From the NCBI GenBank assembly GCA_965240325.2, contig OZ251238.1:682001-746000 (forward strand): DNA of 64,000 bases, read 5' to 3'. The position numbers and the translations under genes are program-made. The stretch is from Rebecca billardiae RCC1528. Its lineage: Eukaryota > Haptophyta. Positions 31,942 through 42,683 of this stretch are shown one piece after another. Numbering within the stretch: the first letter of the stretch is position 1; each line of letters opens with the position of its first letter. Below the pieces are notes generated by a model. It was not told the DNA's origin. It saw nothing but the letters and a program-made list of their open reading frames with translations, and ran no database searches.

Positions 31942-33128
31942 GGCGGAGGCTGGGTGCGCTCGCCGGCTGGGCAGAGCCGGGCGCTGCGCAGGAGCGCTCC
32001 GAGGGGCCCTCGCTCGGCCGGAGTGGGGCCCATGGCGCCGTGCGCGTGCGGACGCGGTTGGACGCGCGCCAGCCAGCCTGCCACCTCAGCCTGGCCTGAG
32101 CCAGGGCGGCTGGGCACCAGCGCGCGTACCGACCGGCGCTGGCCTCTGAGTCCGAGGCCGTGAGACAATAACACCGTGACTACCGTGTCCGTGAGACCGC
32201 GCGAGCCGCACGAGACGACGAGGATGAGATCGCGCGTCCGAGTGAACCGCGCGCCGGTAACCGGTTCGGCCAGCCCGGTCACACGGGTCAGTCCGGGTCG
32301 GAGCCCCACGGCAGCCCCACGTCAGCCGCACGGGCGCACGGCCCACGCGCCGGGCGGCAGTCTCACTACCGCAGTCGGTGAGTCTGGCTGCCCGCTGTCG
32401 GCCCGGGCCCGGGCCCGGGGCCGGAAGTCCTGTCGGTCCGAGACCGAGTCGTTCCGACAGCTCCGCCGCGCGACGAAACTTAGTAATAATCCGGAAACCG
32501 TACTCGCGACTACTGTCTGACTCTATCGAAAGTAACGAAAGTGACACTCTGATTGATGTCTGATCCGATGACGAAAGTCGTCGTCGTCGGCGACGAAGAC
32601 TCCGGATGAAGAGGCTCAGCGCCGCAGGCTTGCCTCAGCTCACAGCTGCCGCCTGTGCCGCTGTGCGGAGTGTGCCTCTAAGTCTGACAGTGTGCCTGCT
32701 GATGGCTGATGATCGGATGACTGCGCCACTCGGACTAAGTACATCCGAGTCATTGACATTTGTCATTTGACACTCCGAGTCATCCGACCGGACCGCATCG
32801 TCAGCCAGCGGCACGGTGCCGCCACTCGGGCCCGGGCAGCTGCTATTATATCGTCGGCATAAGTATATCGCTGTATACATATATATCGTCGTCGGCACTC
32901 CGTATAGTGAGTCCGGACTCTGCCGTCTCTGGTCGGACCGGGCGGTCGCCGCGATCGGTCCGCCGGTCGCGCAGCAGCGCCGCAGCGCGCACGACTGCAG
33001 TCGTCAGCTAAGCTGGCGCGCACTAGCACTGCGGCATCGTCAGCTGCCGAACAGCGGCGTCACACGCGCACACGCGCCCACCACACGCCCACGGCTCGGC
33101 CGTCGCGCCCGCCGCCGCGCCGCGGCCC
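31942..33128. other. Convergent intergenic region
   Basis: Holds the 3' ends of CAP (plus) and the E2 gene (minus). A CCCGGGCCCGGGCCCGGGG palindromic run sits near 32402. No gene recognised in 1.2 kb. Confidence 0.45.
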
Positions 33129-34048
33129 TCACCAGCCGTTCCTCCGGTGGTGCTGCAGCATGCGCGAGAAGGCGGCGCTCGCCTCCGCCTCGCTGTATTC
33201 CGTGAGCGGCGGGTGGCCGTACTCGGAGCGGAGGTCGATGCGCAGCGGGCCGCTGCGCCCGCCTGGCCCGGTGGCCGTGCGCACGACGGTCGACTCGCAG
33301 TCGATCATGTTGGCGAGCGCGACGAGCAGCACGCCCTCCACCGTGAACGACGCCTGCCAGCTGTTGGCCGTGCCGGATGTCGTCAGCATCTCCATGCAGA
33401 CCGAGCCGCCCGCCTGCGGGCCGGGCCGGGCGGGCGGGGGCGTGAGCGGCGCGCGGTGAGGGGCGCGCGCGCGGAGGGGCGCGCCGGGCACACACCGCCC
33501 CAGCCCGCGCGCACCGTCACGTGCCCGGTGTACCAGCGCATCCGCGGCAGCACGACCCTGAGTGCGAGCGGCGAGGTCGGGTAGTCCCGAGGGAAGCCGA
33601 TCTCCATCAGCACGTGGTCGTGGCCGTGCCGCCGCTTGAGCTCGGCCAGGTCGCGGTTGAGGGCGCGGCCGCCGGGCACGGCGTCGTCGAACTGCCGGAT
33701 TCGGAAGCGCCAGCGCATCGCGTCGTCGCCCACCATCTCGAGCCGCTCGACCGGCAGCTGCCGCTGCGCAATCAGCTCCTGCATGGCGCCAAACTCAGCC
33801 ATCACGCGCTTCACGCCGTTCCACTTGAGCCAGCTGGGCTCGGTGTCCTTGCTCTTCGCGCGTGGTGGCGCGCTGGGCGCGCTCGCGCCGCGCTTCCCTG
33901 CCGCGTCCTCCTCGTCGCTGTCGTCCAGTAGGATGATCTCGGCGGAGGCGGGCGTCGCGCGCCGATCGGCGTGCGCGCCGCGCCGCGCCTTGAGCTCGGG
34001 CTCGTCGTCGTCGAGCAAGTCGATCACCTCGACCTTGCGCGTGGTCAT
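33129..34048 (-). CDS. E2 ubiquitin-conjugating enzyme, UBE2Q-like, with SIM-like motifs
   Basis: Two exons, 34048-33515 and 33413-33129 (intron 101 nt, GTGCGC...GCAG, phase 0), giving 272 residues. The UBC fold is shown by KRVMAEF, MEIGFPRDYPTSPLALRVVL and, after splicing, GHVTAGGSVCMEMLTTSG. Cys184 aligns with the catalytic cysteine of the UBE2Q group (GGALCMELLT in animals). E2s carry ubiquitin from E1 to the substrate or E3. The ~65-residue N-terminus holds VIDLLDDDE (8-16) and IILLDDSDEED (38-48). These are hydrophobic cores followed by acid, matching the SUMO-interaction consensus. This suggests recruitment to SUMO-modified proteins; no experiment supports that here. It is head-to-head with Nup54. 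Confidence 0.82.
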
Positions 34049-34252
34049 TGCACCGGCCGAGTGCCGACGGTGCGGCCCTCGCGCAGTCCGCGCCGCGGGC
34101 CCGCTTCTCGCGGCGGGTGCACGGAAAGCCACTCGGGCGGAGCCTCCGCGTTCGTCCGGTTGCGCTGTCCGCGCTGCAGCGCGACGTGCAAGCACTGGCC
34201 GACGTCGCGTGCGAGTCGCCATCGTGGATCGGCGAGGCATTTCGCGCGCGGA
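34049..34252. promoter_or_regulatory. Bidirectional promoter region, E2 / Nup54
   Basis: 204 bp between divergent start codons. GC-rich, no TATA box seen. Confidence 0.55.
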
Positions 34253-35853
34253 ATGTTCGGCGCGGCAGGTGCCACGCCCAACCCGTTCGCCGCCGCCGGC
34301 GGTGCGCCGGCGACGCCAGCGCCGACGCCGTCCCTCTTCGGCGCGCCGCCGGCCGCGTCGGGGGCGCAGGGCGCAACTCCGTCGCTCTTTGGCGCACCGC
34401 CCGCGGCAGGGCAGACGCCCGGGCAGGCGCAGCCGGCGTTATCGCTGTTCGGCGGGGCGCAGCCGGCGTCCTCTGCGGCGCCATTCGGCGCGCCGACGGC
34501 TGGCGGCCTCTTCTCCGCACCCACCACCTCGGCGCCACCGCTCGGTGCGTGCAGCCAGCCATGCGCGCCGCGCCGCGCGCTGCGCATGCATCGGAGCTCG
34601 CGCGCGCGGGAGGCGCAGCTGGTGCGAACGCGTGCGCCTGAGTGTTGCGCGTCGCGCGCGCGCGCGCGCGCCTTGCCGCACCCGGCGCCCGCCGCGCAGG
34701 GGGCTCGCTCTTCGGCGCGCCCACGAGCACGGCTCTCACGTTTGGCGGCGGCGGCGGCGGCGGCGCGGCCGGCTTTGGCGCCGGCGCCTATGGCAGCGGT
34801 GCCGGCGCGTTCGGCGGGTTCGGCGCGGCGTCCGGCGGGCTTGCGGGCGGCGGCGGGTTCGGCGCCGCGCCCGGCATGGGCGCGCAGCAGCCCGCCGCCG
34901 CCGCCGCCCCCGCGCCGGGCACCGACATCTTCCCCCTCTTCCGCGCGCAGATGATGGCGGCGTGGGACCCCTCCAACCCGCGCACGTGCGCGTTCCGGCA
35001 TGTCCTCTTCGACGACGCGTCGCGCGAGGCGGCGGACGGCACGCTCGCGCCGCCGCCGGCGGAGGAGCTGCAGAAGCTGCGCAGCGCGAACCGCGCGGCC
35101 GCCGACGACCTGCTCTGGGACCAGGCCGACGCGCACAACCCCGAGCCGCGCCGGCTCGTGCCGACGCAGCTGACGGGCTTCCAAGCGCTCGTGTCGCGCG
35201 CGGAGGCGCAGCGCGCCGAGGTGCGCACGCAGACGCGGCGCGTGAGCGACCTGGACGCGGCGGTGACGGAGCTCGCGGACCGGCGCGACGTGGACATGCG
35301 CGTCAAGCTCGACGCGTACCGCGCGCGCCACGTCACGCTCGTGCACCGGCTGCTCGGGCTGATGGGTAAAGTTGAGTACCTGCGCGCGCGCCGCGCCGCG
35401 CACCACCACCACGCGGCGGCGGCGCTCGGCGCGCCGGGCGGCGGCGGCGGCGGCGGCGGCGCGGGCGGCGCGGCCGCGGGCACGTCGACGTGGACCTCCG
35501 AGCTCTCGCTGTCCGAGCTGCAGCTGCACAACCAGTTCGGCGCGCTGCTCGAGGAGGTGGTGCACACCAAGGCGCTGCGCGCGCGCCTGCACTCGCTCCA
35601 CGCGAGGATGGCGCAGCTGCCGCCCGCCGAGCTGCCGCCCGCCGGCACGGCCGAGCTCACCGCCGACGGCGTGCAGCACCTGGCCGCCGTGCTCATGCAG
35701 CAGCAGGCTGCGATCACGCAGCTCGTGCGCGTGATCGACACGGACGCGCGCGATCTGGAGATCATGCGCGCGTCGCTCGGCGGCGCCGCCGACCACGCGA
35801 TGGCGGATGGCGCGGGCGGCGCCGCGCACCAGTACGCCGCCTACACCAGGTGA
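34253..35853 (+). CDS. NUP54: Nucleoporin Nup54
   Basis: Two exons, 34253-34544 and 34700-35853 (intron 155 nt, GTGCGT...GCAG, phase 1), giving 481 residues. The first ~190 residues are FG repeats (SLFGAPP, SLFGGA, APFGAP, GFGAG), the disordered barrier of the nuclear pore channel. The rest is helical: a Nup54 core starting WDPSNPRTCAFRHVLF, then DLLWDQADAHNPEPRRLVP and TGFQALVSRAEAQ. This matches the animal Nup54 alpha/beta region and the coiled coil that binds Nup62 and Nup58. A His4 run and a 9-Gly run interrupt the coiled-coil half. The protein belongs to the central channel complex. Family assignment is good on order and motifs. Confidence 0.87.
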
Positions 35854-36519
35854 TCGCGCACGGCCGCGGGTGGCAGCGCCAACTGGTGGGGCCTGTCCCA
35901 CCGGCGAGTGTGTCCGTCACTGCGGCCACCGTCTTCATGGCGCACTCGCAACCTCTGCCGTCGCTCTGTGGCCCTCCGCCCTCGCCGCCCTCGAATCGCC
36001 GATCACGGCCCACGGGCCCGGACACGCGGTCGCGGGGCGCGGCTGTCAGTCAATATCACGACAATTACAAATATGCCATGTTGGGGCGCGGCAATAATTC
36101 GCCAATTCCCGTGGCCAAGGCAACGGTGAATCCGATCCGGCGTGAACCGGGTTGTACTCAGAGGTGCCAGAATCATCGCCGACTACAAGATCGTACAAGA
36201 TTAGCGTTCTTCGGTTGATCACACAACCTACCCACATCAATACATCACCGATAAAATCTGGGTAAGCATCGCTTCACTTGATGTTCTTGATGATTGTTCG
36301 TGTCATTCCGAGTCAAGAGTGGGCCGTCCTTTGTTCAGGGAATACGGGCGGGAGTTCAGGGAATTATAGGGTCTTAGAGTGCGAGAAAGGGGAGATCGGC
36401 AGGCAGATGTGTCCTAGACTCCTCCTCACTACCGATTCCTTCTCAGGACGAATTTTGACTGTCCCAAGGAATATGGACCATTCGCATTTCGTCGTTGGGT
36501 CGACGTGCGCTCACAAGTC
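35854..36519. other. Intergenic with low-GC half
   Basis: From about 36040 to 36500 the composition falls near half GC, as in other patches at 3.0, 39.5 and 41.5 kb. No family motif seen. The promoter of the next gene lies here. Confidence 0.4.
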
Positions 36520-37822
36520 ATGGTGAACGACAGGTCGCATCTCCCCGGCAACAACCAGCAGCCCAACGCGATGTACCCAGCGGGGATGCCGATGCAGAGC
36601 GCAGCGCCCGCGCCGCCCTTCTACCCGTCGAGCATGTTCGCCATGCCGACGATGGCGCACGTGACGCCTGCCGCCACGGCGCACCCACACGCGCTCGCCC
36701 AGGCGCACCCGGCGGGCGGCGCGCGGGGGCCGACGGCCGGGTGCATGCCGCGCATGGGCGCGGGCATGCGCGCGAACGAGGGCGCCGACATGAGCACGCT
36801 CGCCAGCGTCTGCACGGCAGACCTGCCCGAGAGGAGAGCCAGCACAGTCGCGTCGAACGCGGCGCCGTCGACGCCGGCCGACTTTGTGTACGGGGGCAAC
36901 TGCCCGGGCCTGCAGCTGCTGACGCACTTCGACGGCAAGGCGGAGGCGGAGACGCCCGAGGCGCTCCTGGCGCAGATCAACCCCGTCAAGACGATGGTGA
37001 TCAACAAGCTGGGCAAGGTCGACTGCCCCAACCCGAAGCGTTGGAACGAGTCGCAGAAAGTCCTGTACCCGTGCCGCGAGCACTCGTCCATCTCCCTCAA
37101 CGTGCGCATCGGGCCGCCGGGGAGGCGAGTGCTGACCAAAGTGGAGATCGTGTGCTGCTTCTCGACCAACTGCAAGCGCTCGTACTGGTGCGCACGCGCG
37201 CCCCCCTCCCCCCCCCCCTCCCGCGCGCGCGCCTCCCCGTGCTCGATCGGCCGCGCGGCCCGCTCGCTGACGCGCGCGCCGCCCGCCCGCGCCGCCGGCC
37301 GGTGCGGTCCGCAGGAAGCTCAAGAGCTCCGCGCGCAACTGGATGTGCTACTTCGACAACACGGAGCTCTCGGAGCAGTGCCGCGTCAAGTGCATGTGCA
37401 TGCCGCAGCGCTGCTCGTCGTGCGACGAGGCCAAGTGCGCGGGCACAGACACGCTCACCGCCAAGCCCTTGCTCAAGCAGCTCGAGTGGCTGTGGGAGCG
37501 GCACAAGGCGCCGCAGGCGATGACGGACATCTCGCACGCCGAGCGGATGCAGGCCATCGCGATCACGGAGCGGCTGCTCGAGCGGCTACGCGACACCGCG
37601 CCGCCAGGCACGCTGCCGCCGCCGTCGCTCGGCGGGCTCACCATGCCCTCCCTGCTGATGGGCACGGCCGCCGGCGCCGGAGGGGGCGTCGGCGCGGCGG
37701 TGTCGCTGATGACAAACGAGCAGCACGCCGTGATGGGCATGCTCCCGCCCGCGTCCGGGGCTGAGCACGGCGCGCAGGACGGCGCAGATGCGCAGGCGAG
37801 CAAGCGGATGCGCGCGGCGTGA
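36520..37822 (+). CDS. Cysteine-rich protein of unknown function
   Basis: Two exons, 36520-37187 and 37315-37822 (intron 127 nt, GTGCGC...CGCAG, phase 2), giving 391 residues. The first ~120 residues are disordered, Met/Pro/Ala-rich. The central ~150 residues look folded: DFVYGGNCPGLQLLTHFDG, KVEIVCCFSTNCKRSYW, then NWMCYFDNTELSEQCRVKC and CMPQRCSSCDEAKCAG. Fourteen cysteines cluster there, compatible with a zinc-binding fold. A helical segment follows (PLLKQLEWLWERHK), and the C-terminus is Gly/Ala-rich, ending KRMRAA. I do not recognise the family. The layout (disordered ends, one Cys-rich core, basic C-terminus) would suit a nuclear regulator, but this is inference. Confidence 0.7.
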
Positions 37823-38177
37823 CGTGCGGATGACGCGCTCGGTCGGTTGTGTGGACATAATGTCGCCTGTCGGTGTGGCGCCGCCCGCGGAGCAGCAGCG
37901 CGTCGCGGACGCGGGCCTCGGAAGTGATGAACGGACTTTGAGCTTTCAGAGTCCGCCGAGGACTTGTGCCGACCGTGTGTGCATCCGTGAACCCGGGCCG
38001 CTGGCACGGTGGCACCGAACAGCTTATTGCGCTCTTGACTTTGAATCGTCTAATTGCTGCCAGTCTTGGCGCTTCGATCCGTGACCCCGGGCCGTTTGCG
38101 TTACGAGTGAACTCTGACATCAATTCTTATTCGTTGCCATCAAAGCAGACTTCTGCTGATCGACGGTGATTTTCATC
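37823..38177. other. Intergenic, no gene seen
   Basis: 355 bp between two plus-strand genes; somewhat AT-richer toward 38100-38170, which probably contains the promoter of the MTFP1-like gene. Confidence 0.45.
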
Positions 38178-39170
38178 ATGTCGGATTTCCGTCCGTATGT
38201 CCGAATATTCTGCCCGAAATGCGCGACGGCCGAGCGGCGAGCGGCGCCGCGGCGGCCGCATCCAACAATGACGGCCTGCGCCCCCGGCACGCCTGACGAG
38301 CGGCCTGCGGATAAGAAGCACGTCGCGATGGAGCGGTACGCGGCGTTCGGTACGCGTGTGCGCCAGCTCTTCGGCGTGCGCCGCTCGCCACTGCGCTCTC
38401 CGACACCGCCTATCCCGAAGCCGCCTGCCAGGGCCGCGGCAACGGCCGCAGGGGATGTGCGTGCGCTCGCGGCTAGGCTCGGCCGCGCTGAGGGCATGCT
38501 CGGCACTGAAGGCTACCTCATGCGCGATGCTGAGCGTGCGCTTGCGCATGCGTCGGAGACTCGCGCGGCCGTGTCCACGGCCGCTCGCACCGGTGCGCGC
38601 GGATCCAAGGCGGGAAAGGGTGCGGCGGCGGCGGCTGCGCGCGCAAGCAGACCAGCACGCGCAGGGGCTTTGCGGTCTAGCGACGCGCTGAGCGCACAGG
38701 CGCACACCGTGCTGAGCCACACGAGCGAAGTGGCCGACGCCGTCTACCCGAGTGTGCCCGCTTGGTTCGCCGCTGCGGGCACCGCGGTCGCAGCCATCTA
38801 CATGGCGGCCGACATCGCCGGCCGAGCACGCCTAGAGGCAAGTCGCCCGCCAGCGGAGCGCAACGTCGGGCGCGCCGTGCTCGCCGGCTGCGTCTTCCAC
38901 GGCATAGCAAGCGTCGCAGCGCCGACTGTGCTCGTACATGGCGCGATGCGGGCGGCGCATGTGGCGATCGGGCGGCGCCGCGGCTCCTGGGCAAGATACG
39001 CCCCGACGGCCGCCGGCCTCGCGGTGATTCCGCTCATGCCAGTCCTCGTGGACGCGCCCGTGGAGGCGGGCGTTCAGGCGGCGTTCGCACTTCTTTGGCC
39101 CGTCCCACCAGCAGAGGCGACGGCGTCGACGGTCTATGACGTCTCCAGAGGACGCGCGCCTCCGGAGTAG
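38178..39170 (+). CDS. Mitochondrial fission process protein 1-like (MTP18)
   Basis: Intronless, 330 residues from ATG 38178; later Met codons at about residues 31 and 51 are alternatives. The first ~180 residues are basic, Ala-rich and low complexity. The last ~140 match MTFP1: HTSEVADAVYPSVPAWF, AAIYMAADIAGRARLEA, ERNVGRAVLAGCVFHGIASV, then YAPTAAGLAVIPLMPVLVD. Three or four hydrophobic segments fit the inner-membrane topology. In animals MTFP1 tunes DRP1-dependent mitochondrial fission and inner-membrane integrity. The long N-terminal extension is unlike the ~166-residue animal protein and may carry mitochondrial targeting. Confidence 0.75.
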   Translation: MSDFRPYVRIFCPKCATAERRAAPRRPHPTMTACAPGTPDERPADKKHVAMERYAAFGTRVRQLFGVRRSPLRSPTPPIPKPPARAAATAAGDVRALAARLGRAEGMLGTEGYLMRDAERALAHASETRAAVSTAARTGARGSKAGKGAAAAAARASRPARAGALRSSDALSAQAHTVLSHTSEVADAVYPSVPAWFAAAGTAVAAIYMAADIAGRARLEASRPPAERNVGRAVLAGCVFHGIASVAAPTVLVHGAMRAAHVAIGRRRGSWARYAPTAAGLAVIPLMPVLVDAPVEAGVQAAFALLWPVPPAEATASTVYDVSRGRAPPE

Positions 39171-39565
39171 GCATGGTTGCGGGTTGGGTGGTCGGCCATG
39201 GGGAGGGATATCTCAACAATCAATCTGGAGATAATACGACTCGGGGGCCGGGATCGGGGAGATTTCGATCTTGTCCCATATTGAGGATGGATGCCGTTTC
39301 GGGTGTTCCGGTTCGCGGCCATCGCCAACACCATCTTCAATCTCTCCACGGGAGATAGAGAATCTTTGATAGGGTGGAGGGCTGCCTCCAGAAGTTTGAG
39401 TCCCGTCGGCGTCCGTGGGGAGCTCAGAATGTACCCTATGATCCCTGCATCTATATCGCGGAACCAACCACTTGGCTCATGAGATTCCCCGTCCTCGTCA
39501 CTACTTGATGACCGATGGCGAAATGTCGTACTCACGCCCAAAGACGCCAACCCACCACGAACCAC
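39134..39565 (-). other. Low-GC open frame continuing the 39.5-40.0 kb ORF
   Basis: A 143-codon minus-strand frame without ATG that overlaps the end of the neighbouring ORF by 34 nt in another frame. Its middle has ordinary protein composition (WFRDIDAGIIGYILSSP, LKLLEAALHPIKDSLSP). It may be the second half of one gene broken by a frameshift, or joined by an intron opening at GTGAGT just before the upstream stop. Its last 37 nt run antisense into the MTFP1-like gene. Confidence 0.4.
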
Positions 39566-39978
39566 TTTCCGTATTCATCCTGAGCCACGTCAAACTCTGT
39601 GCGAGTGGTATACGGTTTAAATAGAACTCTGTCGGCGTTTATCCCGCGCGAAAAGCGCAATCTTGTAACACCCGTATAAAGATAGCACAAGTTCGCGGCG
39701 TCTTGGTGGGTAACCCTCACCAGTCCTCCCACAGGCCGAGATGGTGCAGATGATGAGGAGGGGAGGCACTCGCACGGATAGGGTTCGCCTGAAAGGGTTG
39801 AAACGAATCCGAGTTGCTTATGTTTCAGGCTGGGATCATCGGCTTTAAAAGCGGCTCGTAAGCAACGAGCCGCCGGTTCACCAACTTTTTCCGCGGAGGC
39901 CGCCAAACGCGCGGGTGAGATTCCGACAATCTGTGCAGCATCTCGAGCGTGGATTCCTGATGATGCGCACTCCCACAT
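39532..39978 (-). CDS. Uncharacterised low-GC ORF, possibly acquired
   Basis: 148 residues from ATG 39978. The DNA is near half GC, far below flanking genes. The protein has a helix-turn-helix-like start (HARDAAQIVGISPARLAASA) and a globular-looking rest (HQDAANLCYLYTGVTRLRF, EYGKWFVVGWRLWA). No family recognised. The next frame at 39134-39565 could be its continuation. Composition suggests DNA of viral or transposon origin, but nothing diagnostic was found. Confidence 0.45.
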   Translation of the reverse strand: MWECASSGIHARDAAQIVGISPARLAASAEKVGEPAARCLRAAFKADDPSLKHKQLGFVSTLSGEPYPCECLPSSSSAPSRPVGGLVRVTHQDAANLCYLYTGVTRLRFSRGINADRVLFKPYTTRTEFDVAQDEYGKWFVVGWRLWA

Positions 39979-40063
39979 AGCCGCGCGCGGTTTTCGGAGT
40001 GGCCGACGATTTCGCCGTGGAACTTTGCGGCAGACCGAACCTCACTGCCACCCCGCGAACGTG

Positions 40064-41209
40064 ATGTGCGCCGCGTTGGACTCCGTGCTCGGCAGCGACG
40101 ACCTGCTCACGCACATCCTGGGCCACCTCGTGCGCGGCTGCCCTCGCGCTCGACGAGCCACCGGCGTGTGCCGCCGCTGGCGTGAGCTCTACCCCCGCGC
40201 CGACGACGTGCTCGGCGAGCTCGGCGCGTCCGGCGCCGGCATCGCGCAAGGGCAGCTCGCCCAGCTGCTGGCGCTGCCCACGACGAGCCTCCGCGCATTC
40301 CCCTCGGAGAAGCGTCCGCGTACATTCGGCGGTCAGTACATCGCCTACGACGTGCGCAACGTCGTCCCCGCCATCGTGCGTGCGCACGGCGGCTGGGCGG
40401 CCGTCGAGCGGAGGCACGCGCAGCGCATCCGCCTCTCCCAGCGCGCGCACAAGGCGGTGCACACCCGGCGCGCGGCGAGCGAGGAGTCGGTAAGCAAGCG
40501 GCGCTCGCAGGCCCTCTCGGCGCGCATCGCGCGCCTCGACGCCGCCCTCGTCGCCGCCGGCCTCCCCTTCCGCAGCACGACGCAGCTGCTCGAGTTTGCC
40601 CTCAACGCGTGCCCGCCAAGCTACCCGGCGCGCCACCTGTTCGGCCGGTACCTGCGGCACGCGATCGCGCCGAGCACCTCGCTCAAGTCGCTCGTGGCGA
40701 GCGCCAGCGCGCTTGCGCGGCTGCACGCGTGCGCGGTGCGCGAGGCCGCCGAGGCCGAGCTGATCGCGAGCGCGCACGACGCCGGACAGCCGCTGGCTGT
40801 CGGCGCGCATGCGCTGGCGCGCGCCATGCACGCGCGGCGCGTGCCCGCCGCGTGCGCTCTGGTGGGGCTGAGCGACGCCGAGTTTGCGCACGTGCTCGCC
40901 CTGCCCGACTTCCAGCTCCGCGCCACCTTCGCCCACGCCTACGCCCTCGCCCTCGACGTCTCCATCGAGTCGGCGCGCATCGCGACCGAGGCGGCGCTTC
41001 TCGAGCAGGAGAGCCTGGACGACATGCGCTGCGCGCTCGAGGCGCGCGTGCACGAGCTCGAGGCGGAGGGCCTGGACTCGTCGCTGGGCGAGACGTTGCT
41101 CGCGGCTGCGACGCGGCCGGCGCCCGACGGCGAGCCGATCACGACCTGCCCCTGGGCAGCCTGCGACGAGATGTCGACGGACATCCACGGCGCCGACATG
41201 GAGCTTTGA
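40064..41209 (+). CDS. F-box-like protein of unknown function
   Basis: Intronless, 381 residues from ATG 40064. The first ~45 residues read LLTHILGHLVRGCPRARRAT followed by GVCRRWREL. This is the pattern of an F-box (leucine-rich helices ending in VCRxWRxL), which would link it to SKP1-cullin ubiquitin ligases. The middle has a basic helical stretch (SKRRSQALSARIARLDAALV) followed by GLPFRSTTQLLEFAL, seen by memory in other algal and oomycete proteins without assigned role. The remaining half is helical and Ala-rich. No WD40, LRR or Kelch repeats follow the F-box. The assignment rests on one short motif. Confidence 0.6.
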   Translation: MCAALDSVLGSDDLLTHILGHLVRGCPRARRATGVCRRWRELYPRADDVLGELGASGAGIAQGQLAQLLALPTTSLRAFPSEKRPRTFGGQYIAYDVRNVVPAIVRAHGGWAAVERRHAQRIRLSQRAHKAVHTRRAASEESVSKRRSQALSARIARLDAALVAAGLPFRSTTQLLEFALNACPPSYPARHLFGRYLRHAIAPSTSLKSLVASASALARLHACAVREAAEAELIASAHDAGQPLAVGAHALARAMHARRVPAACALVGLSDAEFAHVLALPDFQLRATFAHAYALALDVSIESARIATEAALLEQESLDDMRCALEARVHELEAEGLDSSLGETLLAAATRPAPDGEPITTCPWAACDEMSTDIHGADMEL

Positions 41210-42683
41210 CTTTGAGCCCCGGCGGCCCGTGCTCACAGCTCAGGCCCAGGGGCAGGTCACCGCGGTGACATCCTGACGCAGCCAGCCAGCCACTGCACGC
41301 CCGTCAGTGCCCTGCCGTCTGCTGAGCTGGCATGACATGTGAGCTACACTAGCCAGGTGCCGTTCAATGTCGCCGCCCTGTTCTGAGGTCATCCTGAGTC
41401 CTGACTCGTCACTCACCAGGCGGCGGTTGCAGTGCATGGCTTGATTTTAATAACGACGCCTGCGGACCAGAATAAATGCTCAACAGGCATTTTCTCCCGG
41501 TCCCTCGGTAGCTTTGCTGAAGTTGAATTCAGGAGCACATAGTGAGATTCGAGATGAAAATCTTCAGATGTGATCTTTCCCTCTGTCATCACCGATCTCA
41601 AAAATCTGAAGTCCACGAGGAATCGGTGGATGCAGCAAACTTGCTCAAGAGTCGACGGGACCAACCTCGGTAACCACCGCCCCGCAACCCTCCTCCTCCC
41701 TGCGCGCATCGGCTTCTCTCTCGGCGTCGCAGATCGAGTGCCTCCACCCGGACGAGTCCGGTAGAGCGAATATACTCCAACCTCCGACACGTAAGGGTAC
41801 GCCCCATCCACCCAGATGCGCGCGAGTTGGTCCTGTTGTAGCCCGAAGCACCTCCTTGTGCTCGGCCCCTTTCGTCACACCGCCAGTCGTGAGACGGCCC
41901 ACGACCCGCTGCGGACCGCACCGTGTGCAAGAGGACAGCCCCACTCGAAGAGCTGCGCGGCGATCGGAGGTGTGGTCGGCAGCCGTAGGCGTGAATCTGT
42001 GCATATGCCTCCCGTGCGCACGGTGCCGCCTCCGTGCAATCACCTCTGGCGGTGCCGGCTGGCCGAGTGGCGAGTGCCGAGCCGCCAGCCGGCGCCGCGC
42101 GGCATCGTCTCGTGACTTCGACCGCGCGTCATCAGTCATCTGGTTGATGCTGGAGTGATGATGAGTAGCCGGCGGATCCTCGGACTCTGATGCGCACCCC
42201 GCACTGTATGAGTGGGCACGCAGCGGCATCCAGGTACTGGCTTACATGGCAGCCTGATCAATGGCGGCGGCCCCGCGCCGGGGTGGCCCGACGAGTAAGA
42301 CGCTATAAGAGTTACTCAAACTGAGTTAGTCACTCAGACCGCAGACGAGTGACGGCCCGAGTCGAGGACTCGCCAGGCTCCGCAGTAGTGAGTAGGAGAC
42401 GCCAGACGGCCGACGCGCGGGGAGTCGCAGACGCGGGCGCGGTGGCGGCAGTCGCGCCAGCAGTGTTCCGAGACCGAGTGGGCGTGGCGGGCGTGGCCCG
42501 CGAGCCCCGCGACGGCCCGACGGCCGACGGCCGGGCGACGGCGACGACGACGATCTGATTACACCGCCCGAACCAACCGCGCGACGCCGCCGTGACGATT
42601 GTGTCAGATTTGTGACTATCGTGGGGCCCTGCGCACTCAGCTGTGGGCTCGGCCGATGCCACCGCCCGAGCGGCGAGCGCGGG
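41210..42683. other. Intergenic between convergent genes, with low-GC ORF fragment
   Basis: Mostly no gene. A minus-strand frame at 41413-41811 has ordinary composition in its last 70 codons (HRFLVDFRFLRSVMTEGKI, EHLFWSAGVVIKIKP) and low GC between 41440 and 41660. It looks like the end of a foreign or decayed gene. A tRNA-like A-box word at 42056 has no partner B box. Confidence 0.4.

Noticed and set aside
42040-42140. TGGCCGAGTGGC, like a tRNA A box (Leu/Ser type)
   Set aside because: No GGTTCGA-type B box follows at a suitable distance and no acceptor stem can be drawn.
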